A stretch of 64,000 bases of DNA. Origin: CAJCJE01 sp035948315 (lineage in GTDB: Bacteria; Actinomycetota; Actinomycetes; Mycobacteriales; Pseudonocardiaceae). This document shows positions 24,113-32,009 of this stretch, one piece after another. The translations under genes and the position numbers were made by a program. The DNA lies in assembly GCA_035948315.1 (NCBI GenBank), contig DASZJG010000042.1, positions 34,165 to 98,164 of the forward strand, given 5' to 3'. Position 1 is the first letter of the stretch. Each line of letters starts with the position of its first letter. The notes beneath the pieces were generated by a model. The model was not told the DNA's origin, searched no databases, and worked only from the letters and a program-made list of their open reading frames with translations.

Positions 24113-24656
24113 CGGTGATCCCCCTGAGTTCGTGGATGTCGGGCGCGGACAGGTGCAGGACCTCGAACCGCTTGCCGTCCTCGTCGGCCGGCATCTCGTT
24201 GGCCCACAACACGAAGCGCACCAGCCGCCAGTCCTTCGGATCGGCGACCAGCGCCGCGGTGTGCACGTCGGGTCGGTTGCCGAGTTCGGTCAGCGCGTCG
24301 AGTTCGGGCCGCAGGTTCGTGGGTAGTTCGGTGGTACGCAGGGATGCGGCGCGTGGTGGGGCCTCGCGCGCCGGGCCCGCTGTGATCGCCACGCCGAGCC
24401 AGTGTTCGACGGTTCGCTTGCCGGTTTCCCGGACGATGTCGGCGAAACCGCCGCTCTCGCCAAAGAAGAACTCGGCCATGGCGACCGGGTCGTGCCAGAG
24501 GTAGAACGAGTTGACCCGGTTGTCGAGAAGCAGATACGCCTTGAGGCCAAGGCCGCGATGGTCGTCCAGGCTCGGCGCCAACTCGGCCACCCGATCGCGG
24601 ACCAGGCGCATGTCTTGATCGGCCGGGAAGCTCCGGCCGTAGTACGTCGCGTACAC
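24093..24656 (-). CDS. DUF4865 family protein (copy 1)
   Basis: 187 residues from ATG 24656, 10 nt after the tetR stop. It is a paralog of the next gene: MYATYYGRSFPADQDMRLVRDRV, GLGLKAYLLLDN, NSFYLWHDPVAMAEFFFG, and WRLVRFVLWANEMPA. The function is unknown. A tandem, overlapping pair suggests that the two form a heterodimer or arose by recent duplication. Expression probably follows the TetR protein encoded upstream, which has a palindrome at its own start. Confidence 0.75.
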   Translation of the reverse strand: MYATYYGRSFPADQDMRLVRDRVAELAPSLDDHRGLGLKAYLLLDNRVNSFYLWHDPVAMAEFFFGESGGFADIVRETGKRTVEHWLGVAITAGPAREAPPRAASLRTTELPTNLRPELDALTELGNRPDVHTAALVADPKDWRLVRFVLWANEMPADEDGKRFEVLHLSAPDIHELRGITDVRDAV

Positions 24657-24666
24657 GTGTTCGCTC

Positions 24667-25218
24667 CTAGCGAAGTAGGCTCAGTGCGCCCTTGATCGCC
24701 TGCTCGTACGGCTCGGTCGAGTTCGCCGCCCTGGCCAGCACATACCCGCCCTGCAAAACCGCGAGCAGCGTTGCCGCGACGGCGATCGGATCGAGATCGG
24801 CCGCGAACTCGCCTGATTCCTTGCCCTCGGCCAGGATCTCGGCAAGTCGGCCGCGCACCCAGCCGAGCGTCTCGTCGACGGGCCTGCGCAATGTCTCGTC
24901 GGCCAGCACGTCCGGGTCCTGGGTGAGCCTGCCTATCGGGCAGCCCTTCAGCACCTCGCGTTCGCGCTGGAGGTACGCGGTGATCCGACCGCGCGCGGAA
25001 CCCGGCTTGTTGAGCAGGGTGGCCGCGGACACGCGCAGTTCCGCGCCGCTCTGCGCAATGGCGGCGAGTGCCAAGTCGGACTTACCCGCGAAATGGTGGT
25101 ACATGCTGCCCTGGCCGACGCCCGACCGCTGCTGGATCGCCTTCGGGCTCGTGCCCACATAGCCGCGCTCCCACAACAGTTCGCGCGTGCTCGCCAGCAA
25201 CCGGTCGACCGCGTCCAT
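24667..25218 (-). CDS. TetR/AcrR-family regulator of the DUF4865 operon
   Basis: 183 residues; the start is ATG 25218. The helix-turn-helix is GTSPKAIQQRSGVGQGSMYHHFAGK, a TetR type with C-terminal LmrA/YxaF-like features (CPIGRLTQDPDVLAD). It is the first gene of the minus-strand operon with two DUF4865 genes. A 20-bp palindrome lies 10-29 bp upstream of its start, so autoregulation is likely. The inducer is unknown. Confidence 0.87.
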   Translation of the reverse strand: MDAVDRLLASTRELLWERGYVGTSPKAIQQRSGVGQGSMYHHFAGKSDLALAAIAQSGAELRVSAATLLNKPGSARGRITAYLQREREVLKGCPIGRLTQDPDVLADETLRRPVDETLGWVRGRLAEILAEGKESGEFAADLDPIAVAATLLAVLQGGYVLARAANSTEPYEQAIKGALSLLR

Positions 25219-25227
25219 GCGAGCGAC

Positions 25228-25247
25228 TGTACATACTAGTAGGTACA
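25228..25247. promoter_or_regulatory. TetR operator palindrome
   Basis: A 20-bp palindrome: outer arms TGTAC and GTACA, inner perfect palindrome TACTAGTA, with one unpaired position on each side. It is placed directly before the tetR start (25218) and also upstream of the divergent phosphatase gene. Confidence 0.7.
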
Positions 25248-25337
25248 ATCGCAACCACGTGAAGACCAGCGGATTTCGACGCTCGGCAGACACAAATGGT
25301 TCAACCAGTGGCCATCATTCGGCTTTACCGTCTGCCC

Positions 25338-26939
25338 GTGTCCGCATACCGAATGACGCCCGAGCAAGCGGGCGAACTCAGCCTCGCCGAACAGCACGAA
25401 TGGTTCGCCGCCAAGCACTCGCGTCGCAGGATCCTGCGCGGTGGACTGGTTGGCGCCGGCGCGATCGCCGGCACCGCGCTGATCGGCAACGGGGTCGCCT
25501 CGGCCGCCCCGGCGGCCAACACCAACGTGATCGGCGCGGGCGAGCGGGTGCACGGCTCGGCCGTCGCGCCCTACGGCCGGCACATCAACTTCGGCACCGA
25601 CCCGACCGCCGAGATGATCGTCTCCTGGCAGGTCCGCACGCCGGTCAACGCGCCGTTCATCCGCTTGGGCACCTGTCCGGGCGAGTACGGCGCCCGCGTG
25701 CCGGCCGAGCTGCGCGCGCTCACCAGCCAGCTGTCCTGGATGCACCCGATCGACTCGGAACCGCTGATCAAGCCGACCACGGTCACCCAGTACTACCTGC
25801 ACGTGCGGCTGCAACACCTGATGCCGGACACCACGTACTACTACGTCGTCGGCCACGACGGTCACGACCCGGCGGGCGACCCGAGTCTCGGTGGCATGTA
25901 CAGCTTCCACACCGCGGCGCGCAAGCCGGGCCCGTTCACCTTCACCGCGTTCGGCGACGAGAGCGTCAGCTACGACGCGGTCGCCAACGGCCAGCTGATC
26001 GCCGGCCTCAACCCCGCGTTCCACCTGCACATGGGCGACCTGTGCTACGCGGACACCAGCGGCCAGGGGCTGATCACCGATTCCTACGACGCCCGCGTCT
26101 GGGACGCGTTCTTCGTGCAGAACGAGCCGGTCGCCGCGCGCGTGCCGTGGATGGTCGCGATCGGCAACCACGACATGGAAGCGTGGTACTCACCGAACGG
26201 CTACGGCGGCCAGGAGGCCCGGTTCACCTTCCCGGACAACGGCCCCACCCAGTGCCCCGGCACGTACGCGTGGCGCTACGGCAACGTCGGCCTGATCTCG
26301 TTGGACGCCAACGATGTCTCCTACGCGATCCCGGCCAACTTCGGCTACTCGGGCGGCGCGCAGACCGAATGGCTCAAGCACACGCTGGCCGCCTTCCGCG
26401 CGGACCGGACCACGGACTTCATCGTCGTCTACTTCCACCACTCGACCTACACGACCTGCGGCAGCGACGGCGCGGAGGGCGGCGCGCAGGACCAGTGGTC
26501 ACCGCTGTTCGACCAGTACCAGGTGGATCTGGTGCTCAACGGCCACAACCATGTCTACGAGCGCACCGACCCGATCCGGGCCGGCCAGGCGACCGGCGTC
26601 GCGGACATCGGCGCGACCATCGACCCGGTCAAGCAGGGCACCACATATGTGGTGGCCGGCGGTGGCGGCGACAGCGTCTACTCCTTCTCCGCCCCGGACA
26701 ACTACGAGGGCAACCGGACGCCGAACAACACGCCGGTGCCAATGGTGCTCAACCGGCCGGGCAAGACCACCGAGACCATCGACGTGATGTGGTCGCGCGT
26801 GCGGTACACCGGCTACGGCCTGATCGCCGTCGACGTGGCCCCGGCGCAGACCGGCCGGCAGACCACGCTCACGGCGCGGGCACTGACCGAATCCGGCACC
26901 GAGGTCGACCGGTTCACGTTGGTGCGCAAGGCGAAGTAG
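25338..26939 (+). CDS. Tat-exported purple-acid-phosphatase-like metallophosphoesterase
   Basis: 533 residues from GTG 25338; ATG 25353 is an equally good start. The N-terminus carries a late Tat motif (SRRRILRGG) and hydrophobic region ending ASAAPA, so the protein is secreted folded. A fibronectin-like N-terminal domain (INFGTDPTAEMIVSWQV) precedes the metallophosphatase domain with motifs TAFGDES, GDLCYAD, GNHDME, VVYFHHS and NGHNHVYER, which give the two-metal site of purple acid phosphatases. It should release phosphate from organic esters outside the cell. The next gene is convergent, with a strong hairpin between. Confidence 0.88.
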   Translation: MSAYRMTPEQAGELSLAEQHEWFAAKHSRRRILRGGLVGAGAIAGTALIGNGVASAAPAANTNVIGAGERVHGSAVAPYGRHINFGTDPTAEMIVSWQVRTPVNAPFIRLGTCPGEYGARVPAELRALTSQLSWMHPIDSEPLIKPTTVTQYYLHVRLQHLMPDTTYYYVVGHDGHDPAGDPSLGGMYSFHTAARKPGPFTFTAFGDESVSYDAVANGQLIAGLNPAFHLHMGDLCYADTSGQGLITDSYDARVWDAFFVQNEPVAARVPWMVAIGNHDMEAWYSPNGYGGQEARFTFPDNGPTQCPGTYAWRYGNVGLISLDANDVSYAIPANFGYSGGAQTEWLKHTLAAFRADRTTDFIVVYFHHSTYTTCGSDGAEGGAQDQWSPLFDQYQVDLVLNGHNHVYERTDPIRAGQATGVADIGATIDPVKQGTTYVVAGGGGDSVYSFSAPDNYEGNRTPNNTPVPMVLNRPGKTTETIDVMWSRVRYTGYGLIAVDVAPAQTGRQTTLTARALTESGTEVDRFTLVRKAK

Positions 26940-26950
26940 GTACCAGGCGC

Positions 26951-26993
26951 GCCGCTGCCGCGGTGGTCCCGGGACGGCCACCGCGGCAGCGGC
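26951..26993. terminator. Bidirectional hairpin between convergent genes
   Basis: A perfect 16-bp stem (GCCGCTGCCGCGGTGG with CCACCGCGGCAGCGGC) and an 11-nt loop, 11 bp after the phosphatase stop and just before the end of the convergent GNAT gene. Confidence 0.75.
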
Positions 26994-27016
26994 TTCTCAC
27001 CATGACGCCGTGTGTG

Positions 27017-27931
27017 TCACGTCGTTGCGGGACGCGGGCCCAGGTCGACCTGGCGCCACTGGACCGGATAACCCGCCTTCCTGAAGTTGGCTGCCATGGG
27101 TGTGTTGGTGACGTCGGTGCTGGCGACGATTCGGTCGGCGCCCTGCTCGACGAGCACGTGGGTGCCCTCGACAAGCAGGTCGTGGGCGTAGCCGTGGCCG
27201 CGCTGCGCTGGCACGACGCCGACGAAGCCGATGACCGGGTCGGCGTAGTTGCGGCTCGGCGCGACGAAACCGACCAGCTCCCCGGATTCGGTGTAGCCCA
27301 GTCGCCACCATTCGCGCGGGCCGGGCAGCCAGGTCAGGCTGTCCAGTTCGTCCTGGGCGGCGTAGTCGGGGCCACCTTGCTCCAGTGCGCGTTGGGAGTG
27401 CGCGTCGAGCGAGCCTTGTTCGATGTCGCGCAGGACATCGAGGATCACCTTGTTGTCCGGCTCAGGCCGGAAGATCAGGCGTCCCGGTCGGTCGGGCACG
27501 CCGCAGTCCGGGGTCCAGCGATAGCGGTAGCGCTCGACCAGCGGGACGAGACCGGCGGCGAGCGCGGCGTCGATCCGTTTGGTGGCTTCGGCCTTGATCT
27601 CGGGACGGCTCTCGAAGTCCGGCGGCATCCGCAGGACGTAGTCGGTGTTGAGCGGCACGGTGCGCAACAGTCGGACGGCCGCTTCGGCGTCGGTGAAGTC
27701 GAACCAGTCGAGCGCGATCGGCTCGTCGTCGTCCGGTCCGCCCCACCAGGCGGCGCGGGCGACCACGGTGTTCCCGCGCAGCGCGAGCCAACTCCACTCG
27801 GGGCGGTATTCGCCGGCGGAGTAGCGGTCGCCCGCCGCGGCGCGGCCGACGAGGCCGGTGTCGGACAGGCTGTTGAACAACTGCTCCTCGCCCTCGGCGA
27901 GGGCGCGAATGACCAGATCGGTCGTTGACAT
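27017..27931 (-). CDS. GNAT-family N-acetyltransferase
   Basis: 304 residues from ATG 27931 with AAGGGA upstream. The C-terminal 130 residues are the GNAT core: the acetyl-CoA pyrophosphate loop is VVPAQRGHGYAHDLLVEG, followed by TDVTNTPMAANFRKAGY, typical of motif B. The N-terminal half is a degenerate second GNAT-like unit (WSWLALRGNTVVARAAWWG). The substrate is unknown. Upstream on the same strand lies a short reading frame with an excellent ribosome site and then the agmatinase gene, so the three may share a transcript. Acetylation of a polyamine-related amine would fit but is speculative. Confidence 0.82.
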   Translation of the reverse strand: MSTTDLVIRALAEGEEQLFNSLSDTGLVGRAAAGDRYSAGEYRPEWSWLALRGNTVVARAAWWGGPDDDEPIALDWFDFTDAEAAVRLLRTVPLNTDYVLRMPPDFESRPEIKAEATKRIDAALAAGLVPLVERYRYRWTPDCGVPDRPGRLIFRPEPDNKVILDVLRDIEQGSLDAHSQRALEQGGPDYAAQDELDSLTWLPGPREWWRLGYTESGELVGFVAPSRNYADPVIGFVGVVPAQRGHGYAHDLLVEGTHVLVEQGADRIVASTDVTNTPMAANFRKAGYPVQWRQVDLGPRPATT

Positions 27932-27964
27932 GGGGTCCCTTCGGGTAGCGGATGCGCTCCCGAA

Positions 27965-28021
27965 CTAGCGAACCGTCGCCCTCGGCACGGTGGGGGAGCG
28001 CATGATCTTGACGTTGATCAC
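27965..28021 (-). CDS. Candidate 18-residue small protein or leader peptide
   Basis: GTG 28021 is preceded by AAGGAGG with 8-nt spacing, one of the best ribosome sites in the window. The product is MINVKIMRSPTVPRATVR, ending at TAG 27965, 33 nt before the GNAT start. It is basic and shows no run of one amino acid that would mark an attenuator. It may be a true small protein, a leader coupling translation to the GNAT gene, or a decoy. No family recognised. Confidence 0.5.
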   Translation of the reverse strand: MINVKIMRSPTVPRATVR

Positions 28022-28067
28022 TGCTCCCACCTCCTTCGCTGCTCGTCGTGAGGGCGTTGGCGCGACG

Positions 28068-29117
28068 TTAACCGTCCGCGTCGGGTCCGGCAACCGAATT
28101 GTCGGGGCGGTCGGCGAGCAGCGGGAGCAGCGGATTCCAGGTCTCGCCGGTCCGCTCGTCACGCCTGCGTCGGGCGATCGCGCTCAACGTCTCCAGCACG
28201 ACTCGGTTGGCCAGCGCGGCGGTGATGTCCGCGTGGTCGTAGGGCGGGCTGACCTCGACCACATCCACGCCGACGACCGGCAGTTCGAGGCAGATGCGGC
28301 GCACGGAGTCGAGCAGTTGGCGCGCGCTCAATCCGCCCGGTTCTGGGGTGCCGGTGCCCGGCGCGTGCGCCGGGTCACACACGTCGATGTCGACGGAGAG
28401 GAACACACCGTCGCACTCGTCGGTGGCGATGCCGAACGCCTCGGTCAGGCATTCGGTGAGGCCGCGGTGCACGATCTCGGTCATCTCGTAGGACCGCATC
28501 CGCTGCGCGGCCATCCAGTTCAGCGTGTCCGGCTCGGGCCAGTAGCCGCGCAGGCCGATCTGCAGGAACCGGTCGCCGCGCAGCGCGCCGGACTCGATCA
28601 GCCGCCGCATCGGTTGGCCGTGGCCCCACAGCGAACCGAATTCGATGTCGCCCGTGTCCGCGTGCGCGTCGAAGTGGATCATGGATACGCGACCGTGGCC
28701 GAGCACGTTCGCGACGCCCTTGGCATCGGCGAAAGCGATCGAGTGGTCGCCGCCGAGGACCAGTGGGATCGCGCCGCTCGCGGTCACCGTCTGCACCGCG
28801 GTTTCCAGCGCCCCGAGCGCGGCCATGATGTCGCCCGGGTTCATCATCACGTCGCCCGCGTCGTAGACGCGCAGGTCCTTGAGACCGTCGGTGCGCAGGG
28901 CGAGGCTGGGACGCGAGCCGTCGTGGGCGAGGTAGTCGGTCATCCGGATCGCCTGTGGACCGAACCGGGTGCCGGGCCGGTGCGAGGTGCCACCGTCGAA
29001 CGGCGCGCCGATGATCACGATGTCGGCGTCCGCGTAACTGGCCGGTTCGTCGATGTCGCAGGTCGGCACGCCGAGGAAGGTGATGTCCGGTCCGAACTGA
29101 CCGCCGTATCGAGCCAC
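28068..29117 (-). CDS. speB: Agmatinase-family ureohydrolase
   Basis: 349 residues from GTG 29117 with GAGGAG upstream. The enzyme has the arginase/agmatinase fold with a dinuclear manganese centre: LVLGGDHSIAF, MIHFDAHADTGD and FLSVDIDVCDPAHAPG give the His and Asp ligands. The GTGTPEPGGL loop is typical of agmatinases and guanidinobutyrases. It would hydrolyse agmatine (or a similar guanidino compound) to the amine and urea. Exact substrate is uncertain. It is divergent from the broken P1 peptidase gene, with 48 bp between the starts. Confidence 0.9.
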   Translation of the reverse strand: MARYGGQFGPDITFLGVPTCDIDEPASYADADIVIIGAPFDGGTSHRPGTRFGPQAIRMTDYLAHDGSRPSLALRTDGLKDLRVYDAGDVMMNPGDIMAALGALETAVQTVTASGAIPLVLGGDHSIAFADAKGVANVLGHGRVSMIHFDAHADTGDIEFGSLWGHGQPMRRLIESGALRGDRFLQIGLRGYWPEPDTLNWMAAQRMRSYEMTEIVHRGLTECLTEAFGIATDECDGVFLSVDIDVCDPAHAPGTGTPEPGGLSARQLLDSVRRICLELPVVGVDVVEVSPPYDHADITAALANRVVLETLSAIARRRRDERTGETWNPLLPLLADRPDNSVAGPDADG

Positions 29118-29165
29118 GGATAACTCCTCTCGCTCCTGGGCATTATGTCGGTAGGGTGGCAAGCC

Positions 29166-30308
29166 GTGAGCGATCCGCACCTCGCGACTCCTTCCGGTCT
29201 GCCTCGGGCGCGCAGTCTGGGCATTCGGCTCGGCGGTATCGCCGGGACGGTCAACGCGATCACCGACGTGCCTGGGGTCGAGGTCGGCTACGTGACGCTG
29301 ATCGACGGCTCGGGTCCGCTGCGGATCAACCACGGGCCGGTACGCACCGGGGTCACCGCGATTCTGCCGAGGGGCCGGGCCGGCATCGGGGTGAGCGGGG
29401 CGGCCGGCTGGTATTCGCTCAACGGCAACGGCGAACTCACCGGGACGCACTGGCTCACCGAGACCGGGGCGCTGTCCTCGGCCGTGCTGCTGACCAACAC
29501 CTTCGCGATCGGCGCGTGCCATCGCGGCGCGGTGGACTGGATCGTCGAGCGGCAGCCGGAGGTGATGCCGTGGGACTTCCCGGTGATCGGCGAAACCTGG
29601 GACGGACACCTCAACGACGTGAACGGCTCGCACGTGCGGCCCGAACACGCGGTGCGCGCCATCGACGAGGCGCGCGGCGGGCCGATCGAGGAGGGCTCGG
29701 TCGGCGGCGGCACCGGGATGATCTGCTACGGCTTCAAAGGGGGCAGCGGCAGCGCGTCCCGGCTGGTCGACCATGGCGGGACCACGTAGGCCAACTTCGG
29801 CCGACGGCGCGAGCTGGTGATCGACGGCTACCCGGTCGGCCATCTGCTGCTGGAGGACAATCCGGTCGAGGAGGACGACGGCGGCAAGGCCACGCCGCCG
29901 GGTGCGGGCTCGGTGATCGCGGTGGTGGCGACCGACGCGCCGCTGCTGCCGCACCAGTGTTCGGCGCTGGCACGGCGGGTGACCATCGGCATCGGACGGA
30001 CCGGGACCAGCGGGTCGCACCATTCCGGCGACATCTTCCTGGCTTTCTCCACCGCGAACCCGGGCGAGTTCGCGTCCACTCCGGGCAGTTTCGACGAGCA
30101 GGACGGGCCGCCTCGACTGTCGCGAGTGGAGTTCCTGTCCTGGAACGCGATCGACCCGCTGTTCGAGGCGACCGTGCAGGCGGTCGAGGAGGCCGTGCTG
30201 AACGCGTTGATCGCGAACCGGCCCATGATCGGCCGCGACGACCACCGCGTGCCGGCGCTGCCCAGGGATCAGCTGCGCGCGCTGCTGATCGAGCGCGGCG
30301 ACCGGTGA
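29166..30308 (+). pseudogene. P1-family (DmpA/BapA-like) peptidase, interrupted by TAG
   Basis: GTG 29166 starts a protein with all landmarks of the self-processing P1 aminopeptidases (SLGIRLGGIAGTVNAITDVPGVEVGYVTL, then NGNGELTGTHWLTETG, then SVGGGTGMICYGFKGG). It meets an in-frame TAG at 29787-29789. The same frame continues directly with ANFGRRRELVIDGYPVG and, further on, GAGSVIAVVATDAPLLPHQ, whose Ser is the expected nucleophile and self-cleavage site, and SGDIFLAFSTANPG, to the stop at 30308. Homologs have about seven more residues (TVGV-like) just before ANFG, so a small in-frame deletion probably created the stop. Without readthrough the catalytic Ser is lost. Confidence 0.8.
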
Positions 30309-30334
30309 CGGTCTTCCTGCTGCGGGGTCGGGTA

Positions 30335-30373
30335 CGAACCGCGCCGGCAGACTGGGCCGCCCGGCGCGGTTCG
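30335..30373. terminator. Bidirectional hairpin between P1 peptidase and VOC genes
   Basis: A 13-bp stem (CGAACCGCGCCGG with CCGGCGCGGTTCG) with a 13-nt loop, between the convergent ends at 30308 and 30381. Confidence 0.7.
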
Positions 30374-30380
30374 TCACGGG

Positions 30381-31151
30381 TCATTCCGGCTTGGAGAAGA
30401 CGCCGAACACGCCGCCCTGCGGATCGCGGATCGTGGCGAACGAGCCGATCGGCACGGTCACCGGCTCGTCGAGCACGGTCGCGCCCAGTTCGACGGCGTG
30501 CTTCGCCGCGTAGGACGCGCTGGCCACGTTGAAGTAGACGCGCCAGGAGTTCGGTTCGCCGTCGCGGGCGTCCGCGGTGCCGCCGACGGTCTCGCCCGCC
30601 ACGGTGATGGACGTGTACGGCAGGTCGCCGAGTTGGCTGGTCTCCGAGCCGATGCCGAGTACGTCGGCGTAGAAGCCGAGCGCCTGGTCCTTGTCGTCGG
30701 TGATCAGCTCGTTCCAGATGATCGCGCCCGGCTCGTTGACCACGGTCGCGCCGATGTGCTGGTTCGCCTGCCAGAGCAGGACCTGCGCGCCGGTCGGATC
30801 GGCCACGAAGGACATCCGGCCCGACTCCATCACGTCGAACGGAGGCATGAACACCGTGCCACCGGCCGCCTCGACCTTGCCGGTCGCCGCGTCCACGTCG
30901 TCGACCGCGAGGTAGGTGTTCCAGTTGGGCGGTGCGCCTGCTGCCTTCATTTCCGGCGACTGCGGGGCGATCGCCGCTGCGACGCCGTCACCGACCAGTG
31001 CCATGGCGTAGTAGTTTTCGCCGTCCATCGGCTGTTCGTCGAAGTGCCAACCCAATAGTTCGCCGTAGAACGATTTTGCCCCGGCCTGATCTGTCGTTTG
31101 CAGGTCGACCCAGTTCGGCGTGCCCTGCCGATAGGAAGTTCGTTGCGACAT
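30381..31151 (-). CDS. VOC (glyoxalase-like) family protein, two domains
   Basis: 256 residues with two tandem vicinal-oxygen-chelate domains. The first begins GTPNWVDLQTTDQAGAKSFYGELLGWHF and ends MSFVADPTGAQVLLWQ; the second begins GAIIWNELITDDKDQALGFYADVLG and ends FATIRDPQGGVFGVF. This is the layout of the CFP-30B/hydroxylase-like VOC proteins of actinomycetes. Metal-ligand positions are only partly conserved, so catalysis is unsure; binding or resistance to a small molecule is possible. It stands alone, divergent from a tetR gene. Confidence 0.85.
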   Translation of the reverse strand: MSQRTSYRQGTPNWVDLQTTDQAGAKSFYGELLGWHFDEQPMDGENYYAMALVGDGVAAAIAPQSPEMKAAGAPPNWNTYLAVDDVDAATGKVEAAGGTVFMPPFDVMESGRMSFVADPTGAQVLLWQANQHIGATVVNEPGAIIWNELITDDKDQALGFYADVLGIGSETSQLGDLPYTSITVAGETVGGTADARDGEPNSWRVYFNVASASYAAKHAVELGATVLDEPVTVPIGSFATIRDPQGGVFGVFSKPE

Positions 31152-31280
31152 CGCGGATCCATTCAGGAGTTTCGCTGTCCCCGGCTCGAACTCAGGCTAC
31201 GACGGGTCGCCGACAAAAGAGCCGGACCAGCGGCTTGATGTTCGACGACGTGCCGTCAACCGCGAGCCGACCTATTTCGC

Positions 31281-31295
31281 TACGATAGTTTCGTA
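31281..31295. promoter_or_regulatory. Palindrome upstream of tetR (31315)
   Basis: The inverted repeat TACGA-TAGTT-TCGTA lies 20 bp before the start of the tetR gene, in an AT-rich promoter-like region between VOC and tetR. It fits autoregulation. Confidence 0.55.
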
Positions 31296-31314
31296 ATTGA
31301 GAAAGGTGGTTGGC

Positions 31315-31932
31315 ATGGCGGGATCGGGGAACCGGGGACGGCCGAGGGATGCCGAGGTCGATCGGCGCATCCTGAACGCCGCGCGCGACCTGCTGCTCAG
31401 CAAGGGCTACGCCGCGCTGTCCATCGACGAGGTGGCCGAACGCGCCGGCAGCGCCAAGACCACCCTCTACCGGCGCTGGCCGACCAAGGATCACCTGATC
31501 CTGTCGGTGATCGCGCAGATGCAGGGCGACGTGTCGATCCCGGACAGCGGCGACCTGCGCGCCGACCTGCGCTACTACCTCAAGGCGGTGGCGGGCGGGC
31601 TGGACGGCATGCGCAAGGCCGGCCGGGGCGAGGACGCGGACGACCGGTCCGCCGGCCTGGTCGGTGAGTTGGCAGGCGTCGCCGCGCGTCACCGCGATCT
31701 CGGCGAACTCGTCCGCTCCGTGTTCGAGCGGCGCAACGCGGTCGCCATCGGCCTGCTCACCTCGACGACCGAGCGCGGCGCGCTGCGCGCCGACGTCGAC
31801 CCGGTCGTGCTGCTCGACCAGTTGATCGGCCCGATCTACTACCGCGTTCTGGTCACCGGGGCGCCGATCGACACGGACTACATCGAGGCGCTCATCGACG
31901 GTGCCTTGCTCGGCGCCGAACCCAGAGTCTGA
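31315..31932 (+). CDS. TetR/AcrR-family transcriptional regulator
   Basis: 205 residues from ATG 31315 with GAAAGGTGG upstream. The DNA-binding domain is RILNAARDLLLSKGYAALSIDEVAERAGSAKTTLYRRWPTK, cited here by its ends: a canonical helix-turn-helix with RRWP. The C-terminal domain is of the TetR_C_11-like class (FERRNAVAIGLL, LLDQLIGPIYYRVLVTG). It is divergent from the VOC gene, so that protein may be its target, and is followed by a Zur box that belongs to the next gene. Confidence 0.88.
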   Translation: MAGSGNRGRPRDAEVDRRILNAARDLLLSKGYAALSIDEVAERAGSAKTTLYRRWPTKDHLILSVIAQMQGDVSIPDSGDLRADLRYYLKAVAGGLDGMRKAGRGEDADDRSAGLVGELAGVAARHRDLGELVRSVFERRNAVAIGLLTSTTERGALRADVDPVVLLDQLIGPIYYRVLVTGAPIDTDYIEALIDGALLGAEPRV

Positions 31933-31954
31933 CATGCGTCCGTTGCTATTAGTA

Positions 31955-31971
31955 TTGAAAACCATTTTCAA
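31955..31971. promoter_or_regulatory. Zur box
   Basis: A perfect palindrome TTGAAAA-CCA-TTTTCAA. This matches the actinobacterial Zur pattern (TGAAAATnnTTTTCA type). It lies 39 bp upstream of the COG0523 gene and predicts repression by zinc-loaded Zur. Confidence 0.8.
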
Positions 31972-32009
31972 CTAGCCTGAACGCACCCCTAATTCGAACG
32001 GGAGGCGTG

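Noticed and set aside
25187..27928. 913-codon plus-strand frame over phosphatase and GNAT
   Set aside because: It crosses two real genes in the wrong frame and has Arg-rich composition.
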